Origin: a virus
Strand: one strand, 5' to 3'
Virus record (IMG/VR): IMGVR_UViG_3300030116_007634
Span: 1 to 52,029 of that record
DNA length: 52,029 nt
Numbering within the stretch: position 1 is the stretch's first letter; each line of letters starts with the position of its first letter. Positions 28,716-36,814 of this stretch are shown here, piece by piece. The notes under the pieces are model-generated. The model searched no databases, was not told where the DNA came from, and saw only the letters and a program-made list of their open reading frames with translations. The position numbers were made by a program, and so were the translations under genes.

Positions 28716-31703
28716 ATGGCCTACATTGGACAGCAACCGGTAGTCGGTCGTTATATTCTCCTGGATCAAATTTCAGGAGGGTTTAATGGGACGACCAGTG
28801 GATTCACAATGTCCACCGCTGGTGGTGTCCAAGGTGTAAAACCAGGCCTTGCCCAAAACGTTCTATTGTCACTAGGTGGCGTTATCCAGCAGCCCGGGGT
28901 GGATTACACCATCTCGGGCTCTGGTATTACATTTACAACCCCACCAGTTGCTGGTACAACCTTCTTTGCTACTGTCCTTGGTGATGCGCAGTCCGTTGGG
29001 ACCCCAAGTGACGGTACCGTAACCCCTGCATCGATTGCAGCTGGATATGATTTTGCATTCCCCAACGTCAATGTTACGGGCGTAACCACTATTGCATCAG
29101 GGGTTGCCGCCACCCCCTCATTGTCTATAACCGGGGACGCAGATACAGGCCTATTCAGTTCCGCTGCAAATAGTGTTGGTGTGTCTACGGGCGGCAGCGA
29201 GCGACTCAGGATAGACGACTCAGGCCGCTTGTTAATCGGCTCTTCTGTTGCAGGTGATGCTGATGCAGACAACATCAATGTCGCTGGAGGAGGCAACGTA
29301 GGCGTTACTTTCCGTGGTTCTAGTAGTGGAACTGGAAACATCTTTTTTGCTGATAATACTTCAGGTGATGACTTAAAGCGTGGGCAGATTGTCTACAATC
29401 ACTCTGGCAATTCAATGCGTTTCCACACAAATGCTGTGGAGCGCCTACGCATCGATAGCTCTGGGCGTGTAGGTATTAGCCTTACGAGTCCTGAAGTTAA
29501 TTTACACACAAAAGAAAGCATTCTAGTTAGCAACACTACTGCTGGCGATGGTAATGGAAGAATTCAAATCAGGGCTGGTGCGGCTGCAATAGACACTTCC
29601 ACGCATCAAATTAGATGTGGAGGGGGATCAGGGCAAAGCCTGCTAATTGAAAATCAGACTAATTCGGCAGGATCGCTAACCCTGGCGTCTAATCATGCAA
29701 GTGGCACTATTAACTTCAAAACGAACAGTGCCGAGCGCCTACGCATCGATAGCTCTGGCAATGTTGGGGTTGGAACTACGTCAATCGACGAGCGTTTACA
29801 TGTTGAAGGTAGTGGTTCTAACGAAAGAATAAAAATAGAAAACACGACGTCCAACATTGCTGGGCTTGTAATGCTTAATACGAGCCGTCGTTTTGACATT
29901 CAAGTAAACGGCAGCGATTTTCAGATTTTTGACAACACAGGCGCTGCAGAGCGCCTACGCATCGATAGCTCGGGCAGGCTGTTGGTTGGCGCGTCTAGTA
30001 GTTCTGGCGTTGGCGCAAAGCTACAAGTTATTGGAGATCTAGGGGCACAGTTTCATAGAGGCGAAAATAGTGCTGGTGGTGCAAGCATTACGATTTCAAA
30101 ATCTAGAAATACTACTTATGGCTCAAATACTATTGTTCAAGATGACGATACAGTCGGAATTGTTGCGTTCCGCGCTGATGACGGCACTGACTACAATAGT
30201 TACGCAGCTCTTATTGGCTGTCACGTAGACGGCACCCCTGGCTCGAATGACATGCCAGGTCGCCTTGTGTTCTCAACCTCAGCGGACGGTGCAAACAGCC
30301 CGACCGAGCGAATGCGAATCGACAGCGCGGGAAATGTTGGTATTGGAACAACTTCACCTGACGCTAAATTGCAGCTAGTTCCTCCTGCTGTTGATACAAA
30401 TATCTTTTCAATTAGACGCCAAGATCACGCAAGCATCAATCTGTTTCGTTTCTTTCAAGATAGCAATGTTGCGCAGGGAACAGGTGCTGCTCATTTAAAC
30501 ACTTCAAATAGGGATTTAATCATCACTGCCTCATCTACAGGAGATACAGATGATGGTATTTATCTAGAAACTACTGGCGCAGTTGGCATTGGGACAACGT
30601 CGCCGACCGAAAAACTGAGTGTTGCCGGTAAGTTACATATAACAAACGATATTGTTCTAGCTCAGACTAACGGTAGATTTGATTTTGATAATGGTAACAG
30701 TAACGGCGCTTTAAGATTCCATTCGACAAGTGGAAATGCTGAGCGGATGCGCTTGACCTCAGCTGGGCGCCTCGGACTCGGAACGACCTCACCAGTTCGC
30801 GACTTCCATAACGCTAATGGCGTATGTTTAACGACAGGCACCGCACCTCAGTATCGCCTTAATGGAACCGCGAGTGATGGCGATGACAATGATCGAGCTA
30901 TTTTTGGTTTAGCAACTGCTAGTAATCATTTCTTCAGTAGCGCAAGTGCTGGAGATGCAGTTTTAAGGACAACAAATGCCGGCAATCTCTTGTTTGGCGG
31001 AGGCACTACCGAGCGGATGCGGATTACTAGCGGTGGTGATCTTTTAATTGGTCAAAATTCAACCGATATTCCTGGATTTGGCAATACAACCTTAGGCGCA
31101 GCTTTTGAAAGTCTTGGGGCGGATGGAACGGCTCTTTTTATTTCAAGATCAGGTAATGTTGCTGCTGGTTTTAACAGGGCTCAAGATGGCGCCATTGTTC
31201 ATTTCAGCAGTGCAGGAACTGTTGAAGGCACCATCACCATTTCTGGCACCACCACCTCTTACAACGGTGCTCACCTTTCTCGCTGGTCACAGCTTGCAGG
31301 CGGTGCAGAACGCATTGAAATCTTGCGTGGCTCTGTACTGAGCAACCTTGATGAGATGTGCGAATGGGGCGAAGAAGATAACGAACAGCTAAACCGTATG
31401 AAGGTCAGTGATGTCGAGGGTGATGTCAACGTGGCTGGCATTTTCCAAGCCTGGGATGATGACGATGACACTTACACCAACGACTTCTACTGCGCGATGA
31501 CGGGTGACTTTGTTATCCGCATTGCTCAGGGCACAACCGTTGCACGCGGTGATCTGCTGATGTCTGCTGGTGATGGAACGGCTAAGCCGCAGGATGATGA
31601 CATCGTGCGTTCCAAGACCATTGCCAAGGTGACTAGCACTACGGTCTCAACGACTTACGCAGACGGCAGCTATTGCGTGCCGTGTGTCCTCATGGCTTGT
31701 TAA
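28716..31703 (+). CDS. large tail-fibre protein with probable autoproteolytic C-domain
   Basis: This is a 995-residue fibre. Residues 1-110 form an N-terminal virion-attachment-like domain (DQISGGFNGTTSGFTMS, VLLSLGGVIQQPGVDYTISG). The shaft holds many ERLRIDSSG-type repeats, several with near-identical DNA. The last ~150 residues (GAERIEILRGSVLSNLDEM ... DFYCAMTGDFVIRIAQGTTV, GDLLMSAGDGTAKPQDDDIV, RSKTIAKVTS) match the end domain found in many phage appendages of the Peptidase_G2 type. That domain folds the trimer and may cut itself off. About 200 nt is shared in inverted orientation with the fibre at 50254. Confidence 0.85.
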   Translation: MAYIGQQPVVGRYILLDQISGGFNGTTSGFTMSTAGGVQGVKPGLAQNVLLSLGGVIQQPGVDYTISGSGITFTTPPVAGTTFFATVLGDAQSVGTPSDGTVTPASIAAGYDFAFPNVNVTGVTTIASGVAATPSLSITGDADTGLFSSAANSVGVSTGGSERLRIDDSGRLLIGSSVAGDADADNINVAGGGNVGVTFRGSSSGTGNIFFADNTSGDDLKRGQIVYNHSGNSMRFHTNAVERLRIDSSGRVGISLTSPEVNLHTKESILVSNTTAGDGNGRIQIRAGAAAIDTSTHQIRCGGGSGQSLLIENQTNSAGSLTLASNHASGTINFKTNSAERLRIDSSGNVGVGTTSIDERLHVEGSGSNERIKIENTTSNIAGLVMLNTSRRFDIQVNGSDFQIFDNTGAAERLRIDSSGRLLVGASSSSGVGAKLQVIGDLGAQFHRGENSAGGASITISKSRNTTYGSNTIVQDDDTVGIVAFRADDGTDYNSYAALIGCHVDGTPGSNDMPGRLVFSTSADGANSPTERMRIDSAGNVGIGTTSPDAKLQLVPPAVDTNIFSIRRQDHASINLFRFFQDSNVAQGTGAAHLNTSNRDLIITASSTGDTDDGIYLETTGAVGIGTTSPTEKLSVAGKLHITNDIVLAQTNGRFDFDNGNSNGALRFHSTSGNAERMRLTSAGRLGLGTTSPVRDFHNANGVCLTTGTAPQYRLNGTASDGDDNDRAIFGLATASNHFFSSASAGDAVLRTTNAGNLLFGGGTTERMRITSGGDLLIGQNSTDIPGFGNTTLGAAFESLGADGTALFISRSGNVAAGFNRAQDGAIVHFSSAGTVEGTITISGTTTSYNGAHLSRWSQLAGGAERIEILRGSVLSNLDEMCEWGEEDNEQLNRMKVSDVEGDVNVAGIFQAWDDDDDTYTNDFYCAMTGDFVIRIAQGTTVARGDLLMSAGDGTAKPQDDDIVRSKTIAKVTSTTVSTTYADGSYCVPCVLMAC
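29772..29973 (+). repeat. inverted repeat shared with the fibre gene at 50778
   Basis: By hand alignment about 202 nt match the reverse complement of 50778-50979 with about ten differences, far above the similarity of the rest of the two fibre genes. The segment encodes SIDERLHVEGSGSNERIKIE and the following VMLNTSRR...FQIFDNTG part of the shaft. Confidence 0.85.
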
Positions 31704-31719
31704 TTATTTATTTAAACCT

Positions 31720-32007
31720 ATGATTTTTAAAATCCTAATCACCGTCCTTGCCTTAGCGCCTAACGCTTTGATTGGTTACGTTTACTTCAATCGTGATGCA
31801 ATCATTCAGCAACAGAAGGACGCTTTAATGAAAACATTAAGCGGTCAGTTGACTGAACAGCTCAGTAAACAAACCAAAGCCCTTACAGGCAACATGGACT
31901 CTTTGTTTACTGATAAGATCAAACCAGAAATGGACACCCAACATCAAGGACAACTTGATGCTCTGCCCAAAGAAACAGGCCCTGCGATTCCTTTCACAAC
32001 ACCGTGA
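31720..32007 (+). CDS. small membrane-anchored protein with coiled coil
   Basis: A 95-residue protein is obtained from ATG 31720 (MIFKILITVLALAPNALIGY); an in-frame start at 31684 overlaps the fibre gene. One transmembrane helix is followed by a Gln/Lys-rich helical region (QQQKDALMKTLSGQLTEQLS). It overlaps the next gene by 4 nt. The topology would suit a spanin- or holin-accessory type protein, but no lipobox is seen. Not assigned. Confidence 0.62.
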   Translation: MIFKILITVLALAPNALIGYVYFNRDAIIQQQKDALMKTLSGQLTEQLSKQTKALTGNMDSLFTDKIKPEMDTQHQGQLDALPKETGPAIPFTTP

Positions 32008-32741
32008 TCAACATTCCGGACATTGGGGTACGATCCATACGGATTGTGCAAATTCCTGATGTCCACTCTTGGACACAAGTTGCACCATTAAATATTCCTC
32101 CCGCACCACCAGTAACCTTGGAGATCGGGCTACCGATCATCAACATCCCTGGTTGTGTTGAAGCACATGAACAGAACAACAAGTCATCTACAATTTTCAA
32201 AGATGACAGTAATGGTATAAAAGTATTCTGTGATGCAGGACTGCCTTCCTACAATCCAATCGACTACAGCCCAGAGCAATTAATATACACAACCATCCCC
32301 GGCATCCCTAATACACCAACATCCCCTCCCGCCGACACACCTGAAGTCCCTAGCCAACTACCCAGTCCTGGAGCGGGTTTTAAGCCTCCTGCACCCAGCA
32401 ACGACGAAGAAGAGTGCACGGAAAACTGCGAAGAGCAACCAAAAAAGGTTGAGGAAATTAAGCCAGAAGAGAAGTTAGAACTTACCGATTATTTACCTGA
32501 CTTACCTACAACAACTACCACGGCAGTTATTGCGATTGTTGCAACCTCTTCTGCTCTATTAGCAAAGCCGCTTGCCGACTTGCTTCTAAAACTGATAAAA
32601 CCGACTGTGAAGCAGGCCCAGAAGAAACTGCTTGACGCACTTGGGAAGAAGACGAAGACTGAATCGGTGCGTGAACGTGTCCTTGCTCAGCGTGATCGGA
32701 ACCGTGCGATTCTTGCTTTACGGCGGGCTTTGAAGAAATAG
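32004..32741 (+). CDS. Pro-rich virion-like protein with C-terminal membrane segment (GTG start)
   Basis: This 245-residue protein starts at GTG 32004. The N-terminal half is beta/Pro-rich (PPAPPVTLEIGLPIINIPGC), the middle is an acidic linker with several Cys (EECTENCEEQPKK), and residues about 168-195 form a hydrophobic helix (TTAVIAIVATSSALLA). A strongly basic tail follows (KKLLDALGKKTKTESVRERV). The final 215 nt overlap, antisense, the minus-strand gene ending at 32527. A virion structural role is inferred from position. Confidence 0.68.
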   Translation: MINIPDIGVRSIRIVQIPDVHSWTQVAPLNIPPAPPVTLEIGLPIINIPGCVEAHEQNNKSSTIFKDDSNGIKVFCDAGLPSYNPIDYSPEQLIYTTIPGIPNTPTSPPADTPEVPSQLPSPGAGFKPPAPSNDEEECTENCEEQPKKVEEIKPEEKLELTDYLPDLPTTTTTAVIAIVATSSALLAKPLADLLLKLIKPTVKQAQKKLLDALGKKTKTESVRERVLAQRDRNRAILALRRALKK

Positions 32742-33531
32742 GAATTGAATGAGTATGTTGTGGAAGATGTCCTGGCGGATTAACCAGAATTACATCCTCA
32801 CATACTTTGAAATATCGTGATTTGGGATGAAACATAATACCTTCCTTCTTCAAATTTCCACAATGTTTTAATCTTCCGATCTCAAAATCTAATCGCTTTG
32901 TAGCCAATATTTGCTGCTGTATTGCAGTTTGAGTATCAACTGCTGTTTTACAACGCTCTTGCAATCCGCCATCCAAAGGAATAGACAGCGTGGCAGACAG
33001 GCCAAAATTAACGTTATTCGAATTCTTTTGCCCAGTACGCACAGGGACTTGGTACAAAACATCTCCCGGATTTAACAGATTTCCATCATCATCTGCCCGC
33101 ATGTCATACACATTATCCAAATAATGTGATTCATACGGAACTTGCCAAGAACTACCTGCCGTTACAAAAGGAGTAACGTTCAGCGTTGGTCCCTGGCAAC
33201 TGATTCCATTTGAATAGGTGTTGGTGATGTAGGGTCCTTGTAAAACCTGGATTGCCTGGTTTGTAACTGAACCGCTACTGTTAGCAATAGGATTAGCAGT
33301 TGCAGAAACGCCACCGACAGTATTGCTGTAAGCCGGAGAAGAAACTAAGGTGGCACAACCTACTGCGTAAAGATAGATGTGGTTTCTGTGACGCTTTGGA
33401 TCTCGGTAGTTCTTTCGATCACCGTGTGGTTCGATAGCCCTGCACCTTGGTAGGTCTCTGTAAACGTGAAAGCGCCGCCAGGTGTTTGCAACGACCAGTT
33501 GGGCTTGTTTTGTAAATCCAAACCAGTCCAT
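32527..33531 (-). CDS. Ser/Thr-rich virion-like protein; start unresolved
   Basis: The frame has 334 codons. Convincing protein begins around 33380 (IYLYAVGCATLVSSPAYSNT), which looks like the end of a signal peptide, and continues through beta-rich sequence with Cys residues to a Gln/Ser-rich tail. The only in-frame ATG is at 33531, inside the upstream gene, where this frame is a shadow. The true start is therefore an unusual codon near 33380 or a frameshift from the upstream gene. Its 3' end overlaps the plus-strand gene by 215 nt. It is the third in a set of exported-like proteins. Confidence 0.55.
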   Translation of the reverse strand: MDWFGFTKQAQLVVANTWRRFHVYRDLPRCRAIEPHGDRKNYRDPKRHRNHIYLYAVGCATLVSSPAYSNTVGGVSATANPIANSSGSVTNQAIQVLQGPYITNTYSNGISCQGPTLNVTPFVTAGSSWQVPYESHYLDNVYDMRADDDGNLLNPGDVLYQVPVRTGQKNSNNVNFGLSATLSIPLDGGLQERCKTAVDTQTAIQQQILATKRLDFEIGRLKHCGNLKKEGIMFHPKSRYFKVCEDVILVNPPGHLPQHTHSIPISSKPAVKQESHGSDHAEQGHVHAPIQSSSSSQVRQAVSSGPASQSVLSVLEASRQAALLIEQKRLQQSQ

Positions 33532-33815
33532 GTGCTAGTGACTCCATTCACCGTATTGCTGTTTCCGGTAACAGCCCCTGGTGAAATACTAGCTCCTGAA
33601 TGTTTGATATTGGTACCAGTCACGGAATACTGAAAACCCGTGTTGTAGTCCATTGAGTTAATAACTTCAGAAACTTTTGTCGTTGTTTCTGTTCTTGACG
33701 TCATTGACCCCTGCTGAAAGTTGGGCACCACCGGAACGCTATACGCTGACTGAAATAACCCATGAAGAATCCCCAGGATTAAACCTAGTCCGATACCTTC
33801 TTGTAAGCGTGTCAT
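33360..33815 (-). CDS. exported-like Ser/Thr-rich protein
   Basis: This 151-residue protein starts MTRLQEGIGLGLILGILHGL, a hydrophobic N-terminal segment with a possible signal cleavage after AYS. The mature part is Thr/Ser/Asn-rich with repeated beta patterns (TETTTKVSEVINSMDY, GFQYSVTGTNIKHSGASISP). It belongs with the genes at 33816 and 32527, which have the same style. A structural fibre or surface role is inferred. Confidence 0.65.
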   Translation of the reverse strand: MTRLQEGIGLGLILGILHGLFQSAYSVPVVPNFQQGSMTSRTETTTKVSEVINSMDYNTGFQYSVTGTNIKHSGASISPGAVTGNSNTVNGVTSTWTGLDLQNKPNWSLQTPGGAFTFTETYQGAGLSNHTVIERTTEIQSVTETTSIFTQ

Positions 33816-34316
33816 CTATCGCACAGTCACTTCGGTCACAAATTGTCCGATCGCAGTTGTACCTGCGCCACCAGGGTTAATCGTAGTAATACCCGCTGAA
33901 TTGATGACGCCGCTTAAGGTACCAGCCACGCCTCCAGCAGTAGTAGTCACAGTTCCGTAAGCAGGTAAATTAGACACAGTGCCAGTGGAAACAGAGACAC
34001 CTGTAGGAATAGCATCACCGTAGGTAAACGACTCAGACAGGCTGAAAGCAGATCCTGAGGTAGAAATTCCATAGCTACCAGCTCTTAAAGTTGCGGCGGC
34101 GGTAACACTTGATGGCGCAGTCAAGCCGCCCATAGTCGAAATACTTGCGTTATTTCCTGCAACAGAATAAGTACTGCCAATGCGTGTTGCTTGTGTGGCA
34201 GCAGCGTCAACAGTAAGTTGGACCGATGAACTCATGCGATGAATAATATCCGCTTGTGCAGCACCAGGAGCCAAACTTAATACTGCAGCTGTAGCCAAGA
34301 TAGTTTGGGTTTTCAT
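33816..34316 (-). CDS. exported Ser/Thr/Gly-rich protein with signal peptide
   Basis: This 166-residue protein has a clear Sec signal (MKTQTILATAAVLSLAPGAA-QAD) followed by a beta-rich Ser/Thr/Gly/Ala domain with no Cys. A cleavable signal on a phage-encoded protein means it is exported by the host rather than packaged directly. It abuts the next gene with no gap. It could coat the host surface or act in late lysis; function unknown. Confidence 0.72.
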   Translation of the reverse strand: MKTQTILATAAVLSLAPGAAQADIIHRMSSSVQLTVDAAATQATRIGSTYSVAGNNASISTMGGLTAPSSVTAAATLRAGSYGISTSGSAFSLSESFTYGDAIPTGVSVSTGTVSNLPAYGTVTTTAGGVAGTLSGVINSAGITTINPGGAGTTAIGQFVTEVTVR

Positions 34317-34353
34317 TACTTATAAGTTACTTATACCCCAAGTTTACCATTGG

Positions 34354-34361
34354 GTAAAATT
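34354..34361 (+). promoter_or_regulatory. GTAAAATT box (candidate promoter)
   Basis: It lies 23 nt before the ATG of the holin-like gene, in the divergent gap with the signal-peptide gene, and resembles the other late boxes. A palindrome ACTTATAAGT lies 30 nt upstream. Confidence 0.35.
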
Positions 34362-34384
34362 GGGATTGAGGATAATATCTAACA

Positions 34385-34705
34385 ATGAAACTAGGACCTA
34401 ACCCAAAAGAATTAACTGAATATTTAGGTAGTTTAGTTCCAGTAGGTGTCCTCACTTGGGCCTTGGCAGTTTTAACTGCAAGCTACCTTGGTATTGCGAC
34501 CAAGATTGATGCAGCTTTTATTTCATCTTTGGTAACAAGTGTCCTTGCTGTGTACGGCATCTCTAAAAAAGATGACGGTAAAAAAGGCACTACAATAAAG
34601 AAAACTACCCCAACCGAAGGTAAGGGTAAAGAAACGTCTCCAGACCAAAAATTCACTGCTCCAAAGATCCCATCACCGGATACCGGAAATGAAAAACAAA
34701 GCTAG
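34385..34705 (+). CDS. holin-like two-helix membrane protein
   Basis: This 106-residue protein has two hydrophobic helices (about 16-36, LVPVGVLTWALAVLTASYLG, and 42-60, AAFISSLVTSVLAVYGI). They are separated by a short loop, and a 45-residue Lys/Pro/Thr-rich hydrophilic tail follows. Two transmembrane segments, small size and a charged C-terminus are the layout of class II holins. No family signature is visible and no endolysin is adjacent, so this is a topology-based guess. It overlaps the next gene by 17 nt. Confidence 0.5.
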   Translation: MKLGPNPKELTEYLGSLVPVGVLTWALAVLTASYLGIATKIDAAFISSLVTSVLAVYGISKKDDGKKGTTIKKTTPTEGKGKETSPDQKFTAPKIPSPDTGNEKQS

Positions 34706-34850
34706 AGACAAACAGATCAGGGTGAATGTTTGTTGGGAAACAGCAGACGAACGCAAGTGTCACACGTTTAATAAGGATGAAGCCTACGCATTAAAAACCG
34801 CCATCGAAAATGACGGCGGTACAGTGTGGTGGTTTAGCCCTGTCGAGTGA
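34689..34850 (+). CDS. 53-aa hypothetical protein
   Basis: The frame starts MKNKARDKQIRVNVCWETAD, overlapping the holin-like gene by 17 nt. It has a basic start, a central beta segment and GGTVWWFSPVE at the end. Its stop is directly back to back with the stop of the convergent minus-strand gene at 34851. Composition is protein-like; function unknown. Confidence 0.55.
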   Translation: MKNKARDKQIRVNVCWETADERKCHTFNKDEAYALKTAIENDGGTVWWFSPVE

Positions 34851-35012
34851 TCAATCTTTAGGGAACAAACCGTTCTTGATAAATAACACGGCCTGGTCAT
34901 CGATAGTGTTGTCGGTGCTTTCCGCCAGCTTGGTAAGAAGATCTACGATCAACTTCTTGACTTGCGGAGAGTTTAAAAATGTGAACAGAACGGGACGAAT
35001 TAAAGCAATCAT
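34851..35012 (-). CDS. 53-aa hypothetical protein
   Basis: The frame reads MIALIRPVLFTFLNSPQVKK then LIVDLLTKLAESTDNTIDD. A short hydrophobic N-terminal part is followed by an amphipathic helix. Its stop touches that of the convergent gene at 34850. Function unknown. Confidence 0.55.
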   Translation of the reverse strand: MIALIRPVLFTFLNSPQVKKLIVDLLTKLAESTDNTIDDQAVLFIKNGLFPKD

Positions 35013-35070
35013 TTTGTTACCGGTATAGTCTCACTTATTCTACGGACATAGATCAACGTAAAATAATGAA

Positions 35071-35271
35071 CTACCTATCAAATTCATACTCTGCCTCGAC
35101 GTGAATCTCTGTGGCGTCTTCAGGATTCCCTTGTTGACATGCTTTCCGAACTTTTCCGGCGTAGTAATCAACAGGTGCAAAGGAATCATTAAGATCCGGC
35201 TCTGAACTAAAAAAATCGTCAAAGTCTTTCTGATCTACCGTGTAAGACCAGTTTTTTTCCTCACTTGCCAT
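35071..35271 (-). CDS. small acidic hypothetical protein
   Basis: This 66-residue acidic protein (MASEEKNWSYTVDQKDFDDF...) ends EIHVEAEYEFDR. Its ATG overlaps the stop of the previous minus gene. Function unknown. Confidence 0.62.
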   Translation of the reverse strand: MASEEKNWSYTVDQKDFDDFFSSEPDLNDSFAPVDYYAGKVRKACQQGNPEDATEIHVEAEYEFDR

Positions 35272-35411
35272 TAAACGTCGTAAACTTTACACATTGGAGC
35301 AGATGGATTGTGCTCGCAGTAACACTCTACACAAGTTACTTCGCCTCTATCGCATGGACACGGAGACTTTTTACCGAAGAGATTCTTAAACGCTTTAAAG
35401 ACTTTTTTCAT
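35271..35411 (-). CDS. 46-aa Cys-rich protein
   Basis: The frame starts at ATG 35411 (MKKVFKAFKNLFGKKSPCPC), overlapping the upstream gene by 4 nt, which decides the start. A basic amphipathic N-terminal helix is followed by six cysteines (CPCDRGEVTCVECYCEHN ... C). It could bind a metal or be disulphide-linked. Function unknown. Confidence 0.6.
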   Translation of the reverse strand: MKKVFKAFKNLFGKKSPCPCDRGEVTCVECYCEHNPSAPMCKVYDV

Positions 35412-36133
35412 GGTCTTGTGGCAAGTGGTACAAGAACTTGAGGGAATGGGTTGTCGGGCGTGTGTTCGCGATCCCAGGCAGTTTGCCATTCCGACAAGGA
35501 GTGTTCGTGTTCAGTCGCCCCAGTAAATCCTGGGCCTAAGTCACACTCAATTGCGCTTACTTCAACCGTGTCTTCATAAAGGATCCTGGAAAAATCCTCA
35601 AGCAAAAGCAACGGAATCGGATCCGCAATTTCAATAACTATACCAACAGCATAATCAATTAATTCATTGCGTGTATTTGAAATACACAACATATAATCGC
35701 CAGGATTTAACGTGAAATACAATTCATTCCCACGGTCAAGACGAGCAGAATTAAAGGTGTTATAGAAATCTGAAGTAGCTCCCATGAAGGAACCTGCGTA
35801 AGGATATGCAACGTTACCGTCACTATCCCTGGTAGCAATACTGTCTTCTTGAAATATGTTTCTTGCTTGTATTGGATTGCGATTTAAATCATATGCGGAC
35901 AGGTTTATATGTTTCGATCGATCACCACCTTTAGCTGTAATAATCCAGCCAGGTGTATTTAAAGTAAATTTGAACCAGTGGTTATAAGTATTGCCGCCAT
36001 AGCCGCCATTCACTACTTGGTTGGTTGGCCCAAGCTTTCCACGGAGATATCTAACCGAGGTCTGTGCAAATGAGCCAATTGGAAACGGATCTTGAGCCGT
36101 CCGCTGTCTTTGGCTCAATTGGTTACGGGCCAT
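35408..36133 (-). CDS. hypothetical beta-rich virion-like protein
   Basis: This is a 241-residue protein. The first 170 residues form a beta-sandwich-like domain (YNHWFKFTLNTPGWIITAKG, LSAYDLNRNPIQ, GNELYFTLNPGDYMLCIS), reminiscent of the PPC-like repeat that caps exported proteins. The tail is acidic and Pro-rich. No signature is strong enough to name. A tail or capsid decoration protein is likely from position. TATAAATA directly precedes the ATG. Confidence 0.68.
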   Translation of the reverse strand: MARNQLSQRQRTAQDPFPIGSFAQTSVRYLRGKLGPTNQVVNGGYGGNTYNHWFKFTLNTPGWIITAKGGDRSKHINLSAYDLNRNPIQARNIFQEDSIATRDSDGNVAYPYAGSFMGATSDFYNTFNSARLDRGNELYFTLNPGDYMLCISNTRNELIDYAVGIVIEIADPIPLLLLEDFSRILYEDTVEVSAIECDLGPGFTGATEHEHSLSEWQTAWDREHTPDNPFPQVLVPLATRP

Positions 36134-36150
36134 TATTTATAATTATTTGT

Positions 36151-36813
36151 CTATCCTTCATCATAATCTGGGGCATCTTTAACACAAAGAGGATGTGCAA
36201 TAGTCGGTTTGTATTGATTTTGCACTACTTCTTGTGTCTTGCCGAGGAGTCGGGCACGACTCATAAGCATTAGTTTCTCCGCTTCATACTTTGTACAGAA
36301 CGGATGGATACGTTTTGGTGGCATACCTGCGTTCCAAGTAGACACCATATGTAGTGGGTTGCCACACCAAGGGTTTCCGCAGACTCTAGTCACGAACATC
36401 GAGCCGACATCACCCCATGCAGCCTGGTAGATAGCCTTATGTACATTCACACGTTCTGATTTTTGCTTGCTGTATATCGCCCGGTAAGACGGCATGTAAA
36501 TACGCTGCGGACCTTTTGAACCAGGTAAGTCGATTTTCCAGCAGTCATTTATATCAGATACCCCAATTCGCTTCCAAAGTTTTTCATATTTAACTTTGTA
36601 TTCAGGATCCATGTAATTGATATCAAATCCACAGATGTTGGACTTGATTTTCAAAACGCAGTGATAACACCAGTGGTGTGTCATGTCCCGAATTGTATGC
36701 CCATGTGGACAGACGAATCCCCTGTAGTAGCCATGTTCTCGTAGTTTTTGGTCACCGAGAAGATGAATGTCCCGGACGTAGCGGAACTGAGCTTCGCTCA
36801 CGATGTTTGCCAT
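36151..36813 (-). CDS. HNH endonuclease
   Basis: This 220-residue protein carries a zinc-binding first part (CPHGHTIRDMTHHWCYHCVL) and a homing-type HNH core: VHKAIYQAAWGD, then VTRVCGNPWCGNPLHM. The paired Cys (CGNPWCGNPLHM) ligate the structural zinc. The layout matches HNH proteins common in T4-like and other large phages, where they act as free-standing homing nucleases. A second HNH-type gene is directly upstream. Confidence 0.8.
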   Translation of the reverse strand: MANIVSEAQFRYVRDIHLLGDQKLREHGYYRGFVCPHGHTIRDMTHHWCYHCVLKIKSNICGFDINYMDPEYKVKYEKLWKRIGVSDINDCWKIDLPGSKGPQRIYMPSYRAIYSKQKSERVNVHKAIYQAAWGDVGSMFVTRVCGNPWCGNPLHMVSTWNAGMPPKRIHPFCTKYEAEKLMLMSRARLLGKTQEVVQNQYKPTIAHPLCVKDAPDYDEG

Positions 36814-36814
36814 G

